Of a stretch of 50,668 nucleotides of DNA, positions 1-9,889 are shown piece after piece; the stretch's first letter is position 1, and the number at the start of each line of letters is the position of its first letter. Both the position numbers and the translations under genes were made by a program. The notes beneath the pieces are model-generated. The model saw only the letters and a list, made by a program, of their open reading frames with translations. It searched no databases and was not told where the DNA came from. The DNA lies in NCBI GenBank assembly GCA_003660555.1, contig QMUK01000002.1, positions 1 through 50,668 on the forward strand. The letters are read 5' to 3'. The stretch comes from Thermococci archaeon (GTDB lineage: Archaea > Hadarchaeota > B88-G9).

Positions 1-7
1 AGAGCTA

Positions 8-439
8 ATGATCTCTGAGTTGAAATATCCTCCAAGGAAGCTTCCTGAACTAGATAAATATGGAGAGAGCCTAATATTCTTCCTAGAAAGTAATTACCAG
101 TCTCTCCTCTCCGAGAAAATTGGTCTTATGCCGAAAAAAGAAGTGGCACTCCCGACTCTTGGGAAATGGCCCCTTTGTCTCAGGAGGGCCTTTGAAATTG
201 GGTTGTCTGAAGACGTAGATGTAGTGTTCTGGGATGGGCCTACCTTCGTATTGAAAATGGAGAAGCCATTCATCAATCTCGGAAGACTCCTCTCTCTGAG
301 TAGAAGGGAAATGTTGGAAATGGGTGATGTTAGAGTTAAGTGTAAGCTACCGGTAATGGAGATCCTGAGAAGCGTCTACATGGGCGAGATAGAGCCCTTT
401 GATGCATCGAGGGTCATATATGCTATACTTGAGGACTAA
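8..439 (+). CDS. hypothetical protein (143 aa), overlaps the following PP-loop ORF
   Basis: Intact ORF, same strand as and overlapping the next ORF; no family recognised. Confidence 0.5.
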   Translation: MISELKYPPRKLPELDKYGESLIFFLESNYQSLLSEKIGLMPKKEVALPTLGKWPLCLRRAFEIGLSEDVDVVFWDGPTFVLKMEKPFINLGRLLSLSRREMLEMGDVRVKCKLPVMEILRSVYMGEIEPFDASRVIYAILED

Positions 440-1175
440 AGATCCATTGAAGAGATACAGAGTGTCGCTCTCGATTAAAAAGTGTGAGAACCTGATCGAG
501 AAGAGAGTGGAGTTTAGAGAGTTTCTCCGTGACTTCTCGGGTCTGCTCAAGTGGAGAATATTTCTAAGTGAGGAATTGCCAGAATTGTCTCATAGAGTCT
601 ATCTAGCGTTCTCTGGAGGTATAGACAGCGGGGCTTCTCTCTTAATAATGTGGGAAATAGGTGCCGAGATAACTCCTCTGGTCGTGGTGAATAGATCTGT
701 TGATCTGGATTGGACGAAAAATTTCCTTTCAGAAATTGGATTAAAGGGTAAATTCCTAAACACGCCAGATTTACACTTCAGGGGACATCCCTGCGGTCCG
801 TGCAGCAGGTCTGTGAGGAATGCAATCTATTCCTTCTTGTTGGAAAGAGGTGAAGACTGTGTAGTGGTGTTTGGGGACTGCCTCCCCACTGGCTCTCTCT
901 CAATAACGAGTGAAGAGTTTGGTATCAAAATAGCACTTCCTGCGTCTCTTTCCCTAGATAAAAATGAATGTATTGCTCTCATGGGGAGAGAAGTGGGGGA
1001 GTATGGTTGTCTGCTGCTAAGGAAGACCTGGAGAGATAGGAAGGATCTGAGGAAGTACACACTGAGTAGAATAATGAGAGAATTGAGGAATAGAAGTATA
1101 GATCCGAAAACCGCACTTAAATACATAAAATCGTTGGAGAAGAAGAGATTTTGGGAGGGAACTTTCGATTCCTAG
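399..1175 (+). CDS. PP-loop superfamily ATPase (adenine nucleotide alpha-hydrolase-like)
   Basis: SGGIDSGAS PP-loop motif and Cys-rich HPCGPC segment; start uncertain (ATG 399/402/420). Confidence 0.7.
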   Translation: MMHRGSYMLYLRTKDPLKRYRVSLSIKKCENLIEKRVEFREFLRDFSGLLKWRIFLSEELPELSHRVYLAFSGGIDSGASLLIMWEIGAEITPLVVVNRSVDLDWTKNFLSEIGLKGKFLNTPDLHFRGHPCGPCSRSVRNAIYSFLLERGEDCVVVFGDCLPTGSLSITSEEFGIKIALPASLSLDKNECIALMGREVGEYGCLLLRKTWRDRKDLRKYTLSRIMRELRNRSIDPKTALKYIKSLEKKRFWEGTFDS

Positions 1176-3069
1176 ATCTAACAAGTAGAAGGATTGAAAT
1201 TCCCAGTATTGCGGACATAACTACATCCATTGAGGTATACCCCGGTATCTCCTCTGGCCTTCCTTCCTCCTCTGCTCTTTTCTCTTCCTCTTTTTCCTCT
1301 TCTTTTACTATTCTATTAGTCTTTTTTTCAGTTAGTGTTTCTTCTAGATGCTTTGTTGTTCTGGCTATCTCTGCTGCCGTCAACATTAGTACTAGGGAGC
1401 TCACTGGATTTTCCTCCTTTATGCTTTCAGCGTATTCGTAGTAACTGACTGCCAATATAGGTTCTACTCCCTCTCCTCTAGCTGTTGAAATTGCAATTGT
1501 AGCTTCCTCCTTTGCTCTCTCATACCTCTTCTCGACTTCATTCTCTTCCAAGCCGAGAATTTCCATTACGACTGCTGCCTGTACTCTGGCGTCTATCGCA
1601 TCTAATAAGGCTGCTCCTGGTTTTCCCCTGTCTAGTTCTTTTTTAGCAGATTCTAATTTGTCTTTTGCCATTGCTAGGACTTCTGATCCATTTCTAGTCA
1701 TTAATTGTGCGTAGGTCAGGGTAGTCTGAGCCTCCGCTATTCTTCTCTCAGCAATTTCCTTTAGTCTACTGAAGTCTATGTGTCTCTCTCCTCCACCAAT
1801 TCTCTTAGCTAACTCCAGCCACCATATTGCTGTTTCACCTCTTTCTAGAGCGTATACTCCGGAGTAGATTGCTTCCTTGTATTTCTCGTTGTAGTAATTC
1901 TTTCTAGCTATTTTAAGTGTCTCTTTAGCTTCCTCTATTCTCTTCTCAGCAGCTATATATGCTTCTATAGCGGATGCTGAGGAAAATCCAGTGTAATCTT
2001 CTATTTGTCTTTCCTTCGAATCCAACTCCTCGTCTACTTCATCTAAAAACTCATCTATGGCTATTTCTGGATCTTCATTCCAGAATTCAGCTAATTTCCT
2101 AACGAAACCAGAACTTATTTTGCTCTGGAATGAGTAGCTACTAGCAGAATAGTAATTCCCCTTAGAATACTCCTCCTCGGCTTTATCTAGTCTCTCTTTA
2201 GCTTCCTCCACTGTTTGAATGAGGGTCTCATCTCCGATCTCTCTGGCCATCTTCTCAGCAACCCTAACTGATTTCTTTGCTTCACTTATCATTTCCATTG
2301 ATTTCTGCTTTAGTATCTCCCTTTCCTCTTTTTTCATCTCTATCTTTTCTTTTGTTATTTCTCTTTCTCTGAGCTTTTTACCTGTCATTATTTCAACTGC
2401 TTGGTATATATCTCCGACCTCTATCACTTCTAGTCCCCACTTCTCTTTAGCATACTCGGCTACGTTGACCTTTCTAGTCTCGGTGACTATTTCTATTAGG
2501 GGCCCCAATCTCCTTTCTCTCCTAAATGGCTGCAATATCACCAATTGCCCCTCTGGAACTAGAAATTTCTTGGCACCTGCTCTGTGTGCAGCTTCTGCCT
2601 TTTCTAATATTCCTCCCACAGGTCCTATAGTTCCATCTGGATTTATTGTTCCGGTTATCATTACGTCCTCTCTTATTTTCAGATTCATCAATGCGGAAAT
2701 TGTCGCAACCGTTAAAGCGGCTCCTGCACTCGGACCTCCTATCACAGGTGACTCTGCCCTTATCGTCACGAAGAAATCGTAGTCCTCCGGATTTACGCCA
2801 GCGACTCTCGATGCAACCTCCACAGCTAGTTTAGCTGAAACTTGAGTATCTACTGCGGAGAATGGGACTATCTCCACATATACGTGCCCTTCTCCTTTCT
2901 CAACTCTTACTGTCATCTCTGTTATTACTCCCTCGAAACCTTCCTCTGTTTCCCTAACTGCTGGTGCCTTTATTGTTCTCTCAGTCCCAGCTTCCACAAC
3001 AGTGATGAGAAGGGAGGACAGGAGCAATAGCAATAATGTAGTTGATAGGATCCCCGTTTTCCTTACCAT
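1117..3069 (-). CDS. Secreted/membrane-anchored Lon-like (S16) serine protease with coiled-coil domain
   Basis: Signal peptide; GGPSAGAALTVATISAL (Ser) and GTIGPVGGILEKAEAAHRAGAKKFLVPEGQ (Lys) as in the Lon proteolytic domain; C-terminal TM followed by RSRNRK. Confidence 0.85.
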   Translation of the reverse strand: MVRKTGILSTTLLLLLLSSLLITVVEAGTERTIKAPAVRETEEGFEGVITEMTVRVEKGEGHVYVEIVPFSAVDTQVSAKLAVEVASRVAGVNPEDYDFFVTIRAESPVIGGPSAGAALTVATISALMNLKIREDVMITGTINPDGTIGPVGGILEKAEAAHRAGAKKFLVPEGQLVILQPFRRERRLGPLIEIVTETRKVNVAEYAKEKWGLEVIEVGDIYQAVEIMTGKKLREREITKEKIEMKKEEREILKQKSMEMISEAKKSVRVAEKMAREIGDETLIQTVEEAKERLDKAEEEYSKGNYYSASSYSFQSKISSGFVRKLAEFWNEDPEIAIDEFLDEVDEELDSKERQIEDYTGFSSASAIEAYIAAEKRIEEAKETLKIARKNYYNEKYKEAIYSGVYALERGETAIWWLELAKRIGGGERHIDFSRLKEIAERRIAEAQTTLTYAQLMTRNGSEVLAMAKDKLESAKKELDRGKPGAALLDAIDARVQAAVVMEILGLEENEVEKRYERAKEEATIAISTARGEGVEPILAVSYYEYAESIKEENPVSSLVLMLTAAEIARTTKHLEETLTEKKTNRIVKEEEKEEEKRAEEEGRPEEIPGYTSMDVVMSAILGISILLLVRSRNRKFPPKISSSPTILCI

Positions 3070-3135
3070 TACCTTTCCCCCGGAGCAATTGAGGGTTGGG
3101 GGTAAAAGGTTTTCTTATCAGTGTCGGAGTGTTGA

Positions 3136-3336
3136 TTAAACATAGAGTGTCTCGGCCTCCCCCTCTGCCACTGTCCCCTTGTTTCTCTTCATTTGCCTCA
3201 TTTGTCTCTCTAAAACCTCTGCTAAAAGAGATATTGCCTCTATATTTATTCTTACTGATTCATTCAGGCTGATAATTGCCTCTTCAATCTTTTTGATCCT
3301 ATCTTCCAGTTCTCTAACGTCCATTCCTGACCCCAT
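3136..3336 (-). CDS. small coiled-coil protein, probably co-transcribed with the S16 protease
   Basis: Heptad-like sequence; the better start may be ATG 3324 behind GGGGT; TATA-like cttatatcc near 3358. Confidence 0.5.
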   Translation of the reverse strand: MGSGMDVRELEDRIKKIEEAIISLNESVRINIEAISLLAEVLERQMRQMKRNKGTVAEGEAETLYV

Positions 3337-3691
3337 TGTAATACATTCATATGGGATATAAGGGTATTGGTGTATTAGTGTGGGATGGTTAGATGTCCGA
3401 GTGATTTAATAGCATAGCGTATACTAGAGTGTCTAAAATTAATTTTTTATCTCCCGATGCCGGGAAGGCAGGATAGTCAGACCAAGGAGAGTAGAGTGTC
3501 GAAGAGAAGGCAAAGAAGAGAAGGATTAAATAAAAAGTGAAATGAGAAAAATTGGGTGAACAAGTTGTCATGGATTTTCAAGTTCAGGATTTCATATCAT
3601 AGTGGAACGCAAAAGGCGAGCTTGTCCTAGCCTCGATAATTACGAGATTCCAAATCGCGCTAGATCAACACTCTAGGAGGGGATGGCCTTG

Positions 3692-5146
3692 CATTCGGTC
3701 AGAGTCAGGGGCATATACTCTACAGCCCTCTCATACATACTCAGTGAAATGGGATTTAGAATAGTTCAGCCCTCAGATACCATAAGAGAGAGACTCGGGT
3801 TAGAATACTTGAAAGAGAGTCCAGAAGTAGATATTGTGGATACGGATGGACACAATGGGATAAGGGTAAAAGGGTTGGAAAATGGTGTGGAGAAAATTCA
3901 AGACACTCTGAGAGACGTACTATATCCGTCTATTTTCAGGAGATATCCTCTGTACATGAACGGAATATACAAAGGAGTGGTAAAGGAAATAGACTATTCT
4001 AAGAGGGCTTTCTTCGTGGACATTGGTGAAGAGATTGGATTTCTTCCTTTCAGAAGTGTAGATAGTGTAGAGGAACTAGACGTAAATCAAGAGGTGTTGG
4101 TCCAAGTAAAAGAGATGCCAAAAGGTAAGATGAAAGCTGTACTTACAACACAACTTTCTGTACCAGGAAAGTACGCTGTTCTGATATCGGATGGAAGTGT
4201 GAGGGTTAGCAAGAAGATAAGGGATCAAAGTGAAATAGAAAGATTGAGGAAGTTAGGTGAAGTGATGAAGAAGAATTGGGGGATACTCTGGAGAACCGCA
4301 GCTGAAGGAAAAGAAGTCTCTGAGCTTGTATCTGAATTACAAGAGCTTGAGAATGAAGTAACGAGGATGTTAAAGTTAGCCAAGGAGAAAGAGGCTCCAT
4401 GTTTGATAAGGGGAGATGAGAGAGTGGTCGAAATTGAATTCACCAAAGAGAGTAAGGAGATATTGGATGAGATCAGAAGGAAAGTCGCACCCACAGTCGC
4501 GGGACATCACAAGTATAAATCTCTAGAGAGGGATCTATCACCAGTGGTTGACTTTGCTGAGAGAATATTGAGAAGAGTTCCTGACATCGAGAGAGAAATA
4601 TCGGAGGAGCTACGAAAAGTGTACTGGGAAAGAATCACCCCTGGGAGAAACTTGGTAATAGAACACGTTAAGTTGAATGGAGAGGTCATACACTTGGGAA
4701 GGTTCGGAAAGATAATAGACGTTAGAGAAAATGAGGTAACAATAAGGAGAGAGATTCGAGGCCAAGGAATTTATGATGGTATTTCCGTCCCAATAGAAGA
4801 GGGTGACTACGCTGAAACTACTTTCTCAGAGGGTGCATGGTACTATCGGACGAAATACTATGACAAAGATGGAAACCTGAAGGGAGAGTACTTCAACATC
4901 AATACCCCAATAGAAATATCCCCTTGGAGAGTGAGATACATAGACCTAGAGATAGACTTAGCTAGGACGGCAGACGGAGAAATAGAGGTGTTGGACGAAG
5001 ATAAGATAGTAGAATACAGAGAAAAAGGATTCATAACAGATTACATATTCAAAAGGGCGCTAGAGACTGTAGAATATCTGAAAAAGAGGTTAAGGGGTGA
5101 TCTACATCAGGGAGAAGGTGAAGAAAGTCATAGAGCTGATACTTAG
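3692..5146 (+). CDS. FAU-1-like ribonuclease E/G-type protein (S1-like plus DUF402 domains)
   Basis: N-terminal VRVRGIYSTAL, S1-like VDIGEEIGFLPF, C-terminal DUF402-like DGISVPIEEGDYAETTFSEGAWYYRTKYYDKDGNLKGEYFNINTPIEI; TTG 3692 behind GGAGGGG. Confidence 0.75.
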   Translation, partial: HSVRVRGIYSTALSYILSEMGFRIVQPSDTIRERLGLEYLKESPEVDIVDTDGHNGIRVKGLENGVEKIQDTLRDVLYPSIFRRYPLYMNGIYKGVVKEIDYSKRAFFVDIGEEIGFLPFRSVDSVEELDVNQEVLVQVKEMPKGKMKAVLTTQLSVPGKYAVLISDGSVRVSKKIRDQSEIERLRKLGEVMKKNWGILWRTAAEGKEVSELVSELQELENEVTRMLKLAKEKEAPCLIRGDERVVEIEFTKESKEILDEIRRKVAPTVAGHHKYKSLERDLSPVVDFAERILRRVPDIEREISEELRKVYWERITPGRNLVIEHVKLNGEVIHLGRFGKIIDVRENEVTIRREIRGQGIYDGISVPIEEGDYAETTFSEGAWYYRTKYYDKDGNLKGEYFNINTPIEISPWRVRYIDLEIDLARTADGEIEVLDEDKIVEYREKGFITDYIFKRALETVEYLKKRLRGDLHQGEGEESHRADT

Positions 5147-5426
5147 AGGAAACATCTCTGAAGCAAGGGAAATAGCTAAAGGACTCGATGGGGGATATAG
5201 AATGGCTCTGCTGTCCATAGTGTCATCCATAGAGCGGGGAGATAGATACGCTCTAGTGAATAGGATAATGAGTGGAGAGGTTACGAAAGACATAATACTC
5301 AAGGAAATCAGGGACTCAACCGCCAGAAGTAAACAGAGGTTTAGGCCAGAGTACGAGAGAGAATACGAGGAGGCTTGGAGTTACGTCTTGGAGTCATTAC
5401 TATCTGTACTAGAGGAGGATTCATAG
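5097..5426 (+). CDS. hypothetical protein, overlapping the fau-1 3' end
   Basis: Intact ORF with SD-like GAGGT and GGGGTGATC near the start. Confidence 0.55.
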   Translation: MIYIREKVKKVIELILRGNISEAREIAKGLDGGYRMALLSIVSSIERGDRYALVNRIMSGEVTKDIILKEIRDSTARSKQRFRPEYEREYEEAWSYVLESLLSVLEEDS

Positions 5427-6439
5427 CATTCGCCTTGATCCCCTTCTTCTGTTATTGTTCTAGATTCTAGGTACTCCTTGAGGAGTATTACTAGAAGTGA
5501 AAAGACAACTGGGCCTATTAGTAATCCTGGTATGCCAAAGGCCATCAACCCGCCGACCATTCCTATCATTAGCAGGAATTGATTCACTTCAGACCCCTTG
5601 GATATCATCTTAGGTCTAAGTACTAGATCAGGTACTGGAGATATTAGGAGAAACCCATAAACGGACGCTATTACTGCGTACAAGACACTGCCGTGTAGTA
5701 GGAGGTAGATAGATAGCGTGAGCCAGACTATCCATCCGCCCACTACTGGAAGAAGCTCTAGAAAGAAACACGAGGTACCAAGTATCATACTAGTGGATGA
5801 GCCTAGGCCGAGAAAGTATGACAATATTGACATTAGTAGAGCTTTGATTAGGCTCAGTGTAAACCAAACGTTTATGACAGAATAGAGTGTTTTATCTGCT
5901 CTCCCTACCATCTTCTTTATTAGGGAGTTCTCCTCCGAGAATCTACTTATTATGAGAGATGCCTCCTCCCAGTAGTACAATATGAAGCCGAAAGATATTA
6001 TGAACACCAAAAACTGGATGATTACCTTAGGTATGTATCTCACGAGGTGCAATATCCTCCATGCCTCTTGCTGGAGTAGGAGAGTTGCGGAAACTGAACT
6101 TATTACTCCTTTGAGTTGAGGGAAGTTTCTGACTATGAGCTCACTCATGTAATTCAGCTCTTTTGTTATCAGCTCTACTGTTCTCGGGAGAGAGCAAAAG
6201 AATATTACCATTGCCCCTATAGCCATGGCCAGCACAGCGATCGTCACCATTACGGAGGAGAGTTCTCTCGATATTCTCTTGCTCAGGGCCTTGTGTATCG
6301 GTCTAAATAGATAGGCGAAAATGAACGATAGGACGAGTGGGGTTATCAACTGCTTTACTATGAACCATATGAGGTAAAGAATTAGAACTATGGCGGCTAT
6401 CCAGATAAGTCTCTCCCTACTCAGATCTTTTACCTTCAT
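5381..6439 (-). CDS. AI-2E family transporter (PerM-like permease)
   Basis: Multiple TM segments; conserved C-terminal FGIPGLLIGPVVFSLLVILLKEYLE. Confidence 0.85.
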   Translation of the reverse strand: MKVKDLSRERLIWIAAIVLILYLIWFIVKQLITPLVLSFIFAYLFRPIHKALSKRISRELSSVMVTIAVLAMAIGAMVIFFCSLPRTVELITKELNYMSELIVRNFPQLKGVISSVSATLLLQQEAWRILHLVRYIPKVIIQFLVFIISFGFILYYWEEASLIISRFSEENSLIKKMVGRADKTLYSVINVWFTLSLIKALLMSILSYFLGLGSSTSMILGTSCFFLELLPVVGGWIVWLTLSIYLLLHGSVLYAVIASVYGFLLISPVPDLVLRPKMISKGSEVNQFLLMIGMVGGLMAFGIPGLLIGPVVFSLLVILLKEYLESRTITEEGDQGECYESSSSTDSNDSKT

Positions 6440-7982
6440 TGCCTTCCTCCAGATTTCGTTTCCCGCTTTCTACTGTTACACCACTTTTATGATCTTCTTG
6501 TCTTTTTCTGGCCATTTTGATCTTTAGTGTCAGTGAAACGATGAATATAACTACTACTGATAATAATAGTAGTATTCCTATCCTCAATGGACTCAGGAAA
6601 TTTCCCCCTGTTTCCTTCTCATACTCTTTAATTACTCTCAGACACTTGTCTACCTCTGCTTCTGCTTGAGTGATCTTTTCTCTACTTTCGGTGTATTTAC
6701 CATCTAAAGCTAGATCTATTGATTCATTCATGTACTTTGAGGCACTGTCCCTATATTTGGTAAGTTCTTCAATCAATTCCTTGCTATCTCCAGTTTCCTT
6801 GATTTTGTATATTCCGTTGTTGCATTCAGTTAGCTTCTCTCTCACCTCAGTCCTCTTGGAAAGGATGTCCAATGGTATTTTTCCACCAACTATCTCTTCT
6901 ATTTTTGAAAGAGTATGATTAACCCCTATTAGATAGAAATACGCTGTTTCGCATATCTCTCCTCTTTCAAAAGCACTAGCTTTTCTGAGATCCTCCTTGG
7001 CTGAGTCTAACATCTCAATGATGTCTAAGATGGCTGGATGGTTCTTCTTTTTAGCTTCCTCGACTAAGGTATTTACTAAGCTCATTTTTTGTTTCACATC
7101 CTCTGATAATTCTCTATATCTAAGACAGTAAAAGTAGTTCTCCATTTCAGAGTAGTATACGGAGAGTATCTCTCTCGCTGATTTAGCCTTGAGGAATGCA
7201 TCCCTAGTACTTCCCCCTGAAAGTAGTTCTTCTGCTTCCGCGATTTGATCCTCTGCTATCCCCAACTTCTGAGATATTTCATTTACTTTCTCATTTTCTG
7301 CTCCCATATCCTTTATCTCATCTAGCTTCTCTCTGAGATTTAGTAATTCTACCTTCCCATTCTCAATCATCTCCTTCACAGACTCCTCCTCTGACACTAT
7401 CGAATAAACTACCTTCGGAATATACCTGATGAATCTCACTGGCTTGGGTCTGCTCTCATCGTTATACCATATATAAACACCATTTTGCTTCTCGTTATAC
7501 ACAGGAACTGCGTCTTTAAGCTTAGATCCTTTCGGAAGCTCTATCTTGAGGGCATCCAGACATTTACATTTCTTATTTCCGAAAAGCATTGCTGAGAGAC
7601 TTTTCATGTCATAGTCGAAGTCCCTGTATTTTATCTCATAGTACCCGTCCTCAGTCTCTCTTATGGATTCCACCCACTTGAACTCTATTATCATCTTATC
7701 TCCTTCTGGTATAAATGAGAACTGTTTACTTCCCTCCAACCAGTCATTTATCGTGCCTCTTATGATCTTTTGAGCCTCAATTGGACTTATGTCCATTAAG
7801 GACATCTTCTCTAGGAAGGCCTCATAGTTCTCATAGGGGAACTCTATTCTGACTTCGGATATTCCATCCGCGTATATCTTTATGCTCATGACTACCGACG
7901 GCTTCTCCTCTGACCAAACTGGGACTAGTGAGGAGAGGACTATCAGGGAAAATATGAGAGTTCTCGAGATCAAAGCATGCAC
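6417..7982 (-). CDS. membrane-anchored extracellular protein with helical repeat/coiled-coil region
   Basis: Signal peptide, long helical region, C-terminal TM (GILLLLSVVVIFIVSLTLKIK). Confidence 0.6.
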   Translation of the reverse strand: MHALISRTLIFSLIVLSSLVPVWSEEKPSVVMSIKIYADGISEVRIEFPYENYEAFLEKMSLMDISPIEAQKIIRGTINDWLEGSKQFSFIPEGDKMIIEFKWVESIRETEDGYYEIKYRDFDYDMKSLSAMLFGNKKCKCLDALKIELPKGSKLKDAVPVYNEKQNGVYIWYNDESRPKPVRFIRYIPKVVYSIVSEEESVKEMIENGKVELLNLREKLDEIKDMGAENEKVNEISQKLGIAEDQIAEAEELLSGGSTRDAFLKAKSAREILSVYYSEMENYFYCLRYRELSEDVKQKMSLVNTLVEEAKKKNHPAILDIIEMLDSAKEDLRKASAFERGEICETAYFYLIGVNHTLSKIEEIVGGKIPLDILSKRTEVREKLTECNNGIYKIKETGDSKELIEELTKYRDSASKYMNESIDLALDGKYTESREKITQAEAEVDKCLRVIKEYEKETGGNFLSPLRIGILLLLSVVVIFIVSLTLKIKMARKRQEDHKSGVTVESGKRNLEEGNEGKRSE

Positions 7983-8045
7983 CCTTGGACTGGTAGTAGA
8001 CGGGACTAAAAAGTTTTTCTGAAAAACAGTCAGGAGGGGGAGCTA

Positions 8046-8813
8046 TTGCTGAAGGTAGCGTATCTTCACGCTGGGACAGATGAGGTAGAAATACTCAAAG
8101 GAGTGAACCTTTACGTAAGAGAGGGGGAAATTCACGTAATATTTGGCCCAAACGGGTCTGGGAAAAGTACTCTATTTCACGTGATAATCGGAAGTAGGAA
8201 ATATACAATAAAAAAAGGCAGAATATTCTTCAAGGGAGAAGATGTAACTGAATTGGGCATAAATGAGAGAAGTAGGTTGGGAATTGGGATTGCTTTTCAG
8301 AAACCACCAACTGTAAAGGGTTTGAGACTAATAGACCTAGTTCGATTACTTTTAAGCAAATACAAGAGAGTTTCGGAGGACGAGGTACTCAAATTCTCAG
8401 AGATGCTTGGTGTCGAGCATTTGTTGGAGAGAGAAGTGAATAGAGGATTCTCTGGAGGTGAATTAAAGAAAGGAGAACTAATACAACTATTTGCTCAAGA
8501 CCCGGATCTAATAATGTTGGACGAGCCGGATTCTGGCGTAGACATGGAGAGTGTGGAAGTAATAGGAAGGGCTATAGAGATAATGCTTCGGAGAAAAGAC
8601 GGTAGGTCAGCCATTATAGTCACACACACCGGAGAGATATTAGATCACTTGAATGCGGATGTAGCACACATGATGATAGATGGAAGAATAGTCTGCATGG
8701 GGGAACCAGATGAAATATTAGACAGCATTCGAAGATGGGGATATTCTGGCTGTTTGGAGAGATGTATGAGAGGTGAAACACTTGGGAATAAAGGAGGAGA
8801 TAAGAAAGGCTAA
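8046..8813 (+). CDS. sufC: Fe-S cluster assembly ATPase SufC (SmsC-like)
   Basis: Walker A GPNGSGKST, FSGGELKKGELIQL signature, Walker B LIMLDEPDSGVD; TTG start behind AGGAGG. Confidence 0.93.
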   Translation: MLKVAYLHAGTDEVEILKGVNLYVREGEIHVIFGPNGSGKSTLFHVIIGSRKYTIKKGRIFFKGEDVTELGINERSRLGIGIAFQKPPTVKGLRLIDLVRLLLSKYKRVSEDEVLKFSEMLGVEHLLEREVNRGFSGGELKKGELIQLFAQDPDLIMLDEPDSGVDMESVEVIGRAIEIMLRRKDGRSAIIVTHTGEILDHLNADVAHMMIDGRIVCMGEPDEILDSIRRWGYSGCLERCMRGETLGNKGGDKKG

Positions 8814-9861
8814 AATAGGGATGGAATTCGATGAACGAGTGAGATCTGGTAGTTTCCTACAAGTAGATCAAAATGTAGAGTTTTCGGAGAGTTTTTCAAA
8901 TTCTGTAGAAGTTTTAGAGATAAATGAAGCACTTAAAAGGTACGATTGGCTAAAAAAATATATGTGGAGAGTTATACCGAAAGAAAAAGACGATTACACA
9001 AGGATAGCATCTGAAGAATTTAATGGATATTTCGTGAGGTCTTTTAAGGGAGAAAAAGTGGAATTTCCAGTAGAAACGTGTTTATACATGAATTCTCCTG
9101 AAGAAGTACAGAAGGTACATAACATAGTAATAGCGGAGGAAAGCTCTGAGCTACACCTAGTAACAGGATGTACTCTCTCCAAAAGAGCTAAATTCGGATT
9201 ACACATTGGAATCACTGAGTTTTTTGTTAAAAAGGGGGCTAAATTATCATATACGATGATACACAGCTGGAGAGATGATACTAGAGTCATGCCGAGAAGC
9301 GGAATACTCGTAGAGAAGGGGGGTACATACGTAAGCAATTACTTGAATACTAGCCCCGTGAAAGAACTTCAGACGTACCCAACTGCTTATCTAGACGATA
9401 ACGCTAAAGCATCGTTCAATAGCATAGTATTTGGATATAGATCATCTATAATCGATATAGGATCTAGAGCTTACTTAAGAGGTGAAAAATCAAAAGTAGA
9501 AATGATATCCAAATCTATAGCCAGCGGTGGTGAGATAATAGCCAGAGGGCAAATCATAGGGGAGGGCAAAGGGAGCAAGGGACACTTAGAGTGCAACGGT
9601 CTCATGCTGAAAGATGGTATAATAAGGACGATACCTGAGCTGGAGGCTAGGAGATTGGATGTAGAGCTAAGCCACGAGGCAGCCATCGGCAAAGTGGCGG
9701 AAGAAGAAATAGAGTACCTAATGTCGAGGGGTTTGAGTGAAGAAGAGTCAATATCCACTATAGTCGGAGGATTCCTGAGTTTTGATATTAAGGGAGTCCC
9801 TGACTACCTGAAAAGGGAAATAAATAAGGCTATAGAGGTTGGACAGATGAGGTTGTTGTGA
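8782..9861 (+). CDS. sufB: SufB/SufD family Fe-S assembly protein (SmsB-like)
   Basis: SufBD C-terminal pattern (SHEAAIGKVAEEEIEYLMSRGLSEEESISTIVGGFLS); TTG 8782 behind AGGTGA. Confidence 0.92.
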   Translation: MGIKEEIRKAKIGMEFDERVRSGSFLQVDQNVEFSESFSNSVEVLEINEALKRYDWLKKYMWRVIPKEKDDYTRIASEEFNGYFVRSFKGEKVEFPVETCLYMNSPEEVQKVHNIVIAEESSELHLVTGCTLSKRAKFGLHIGITEFFVKKGAKLSYTMIHSWRDDTRVMPRSGILVEKGGTYVSNYLNTSPVKELQTYPTAYLDDNAKASFNSIVFGYRSSIIDIGSRAYLRGEKSKVEMISKSIASGGEIIARGQIIGEGKGSKGHLECNGLMLKDGIIRTIPELEARRLDVELSHEAAIGKVAEEEIEYLMSRGLSEEESISTIVGGFLSFDIKGVPDYLKREINKAIEVGQMRLL

Positions 9862-9889
9862 CCAAAACCTATTTTTTCCCTGGTGTAAC

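Noticed and set aside
2219-2782. 187-aa plus-strand ORF
   Set aside because: Antisense to the S16 protease gene, no family features or ribosome binding site.
3122-3672. Short inverted copies of ATCAACACTC at about 3124-3133 and 3664-3673 flanking the small coiled-coil gene
   Set aside because: Only 10 nt, no target-site duplication or transposase; probably chance.
5090-5111. Possible ATC start for the 5097-5426 gene
   Set aside because: GGGGTGATC sits 5 nt before ATC 5106, but GTG 5097 also has a GAGGT motif at suitable spacing, so the canonical start is not excluded.
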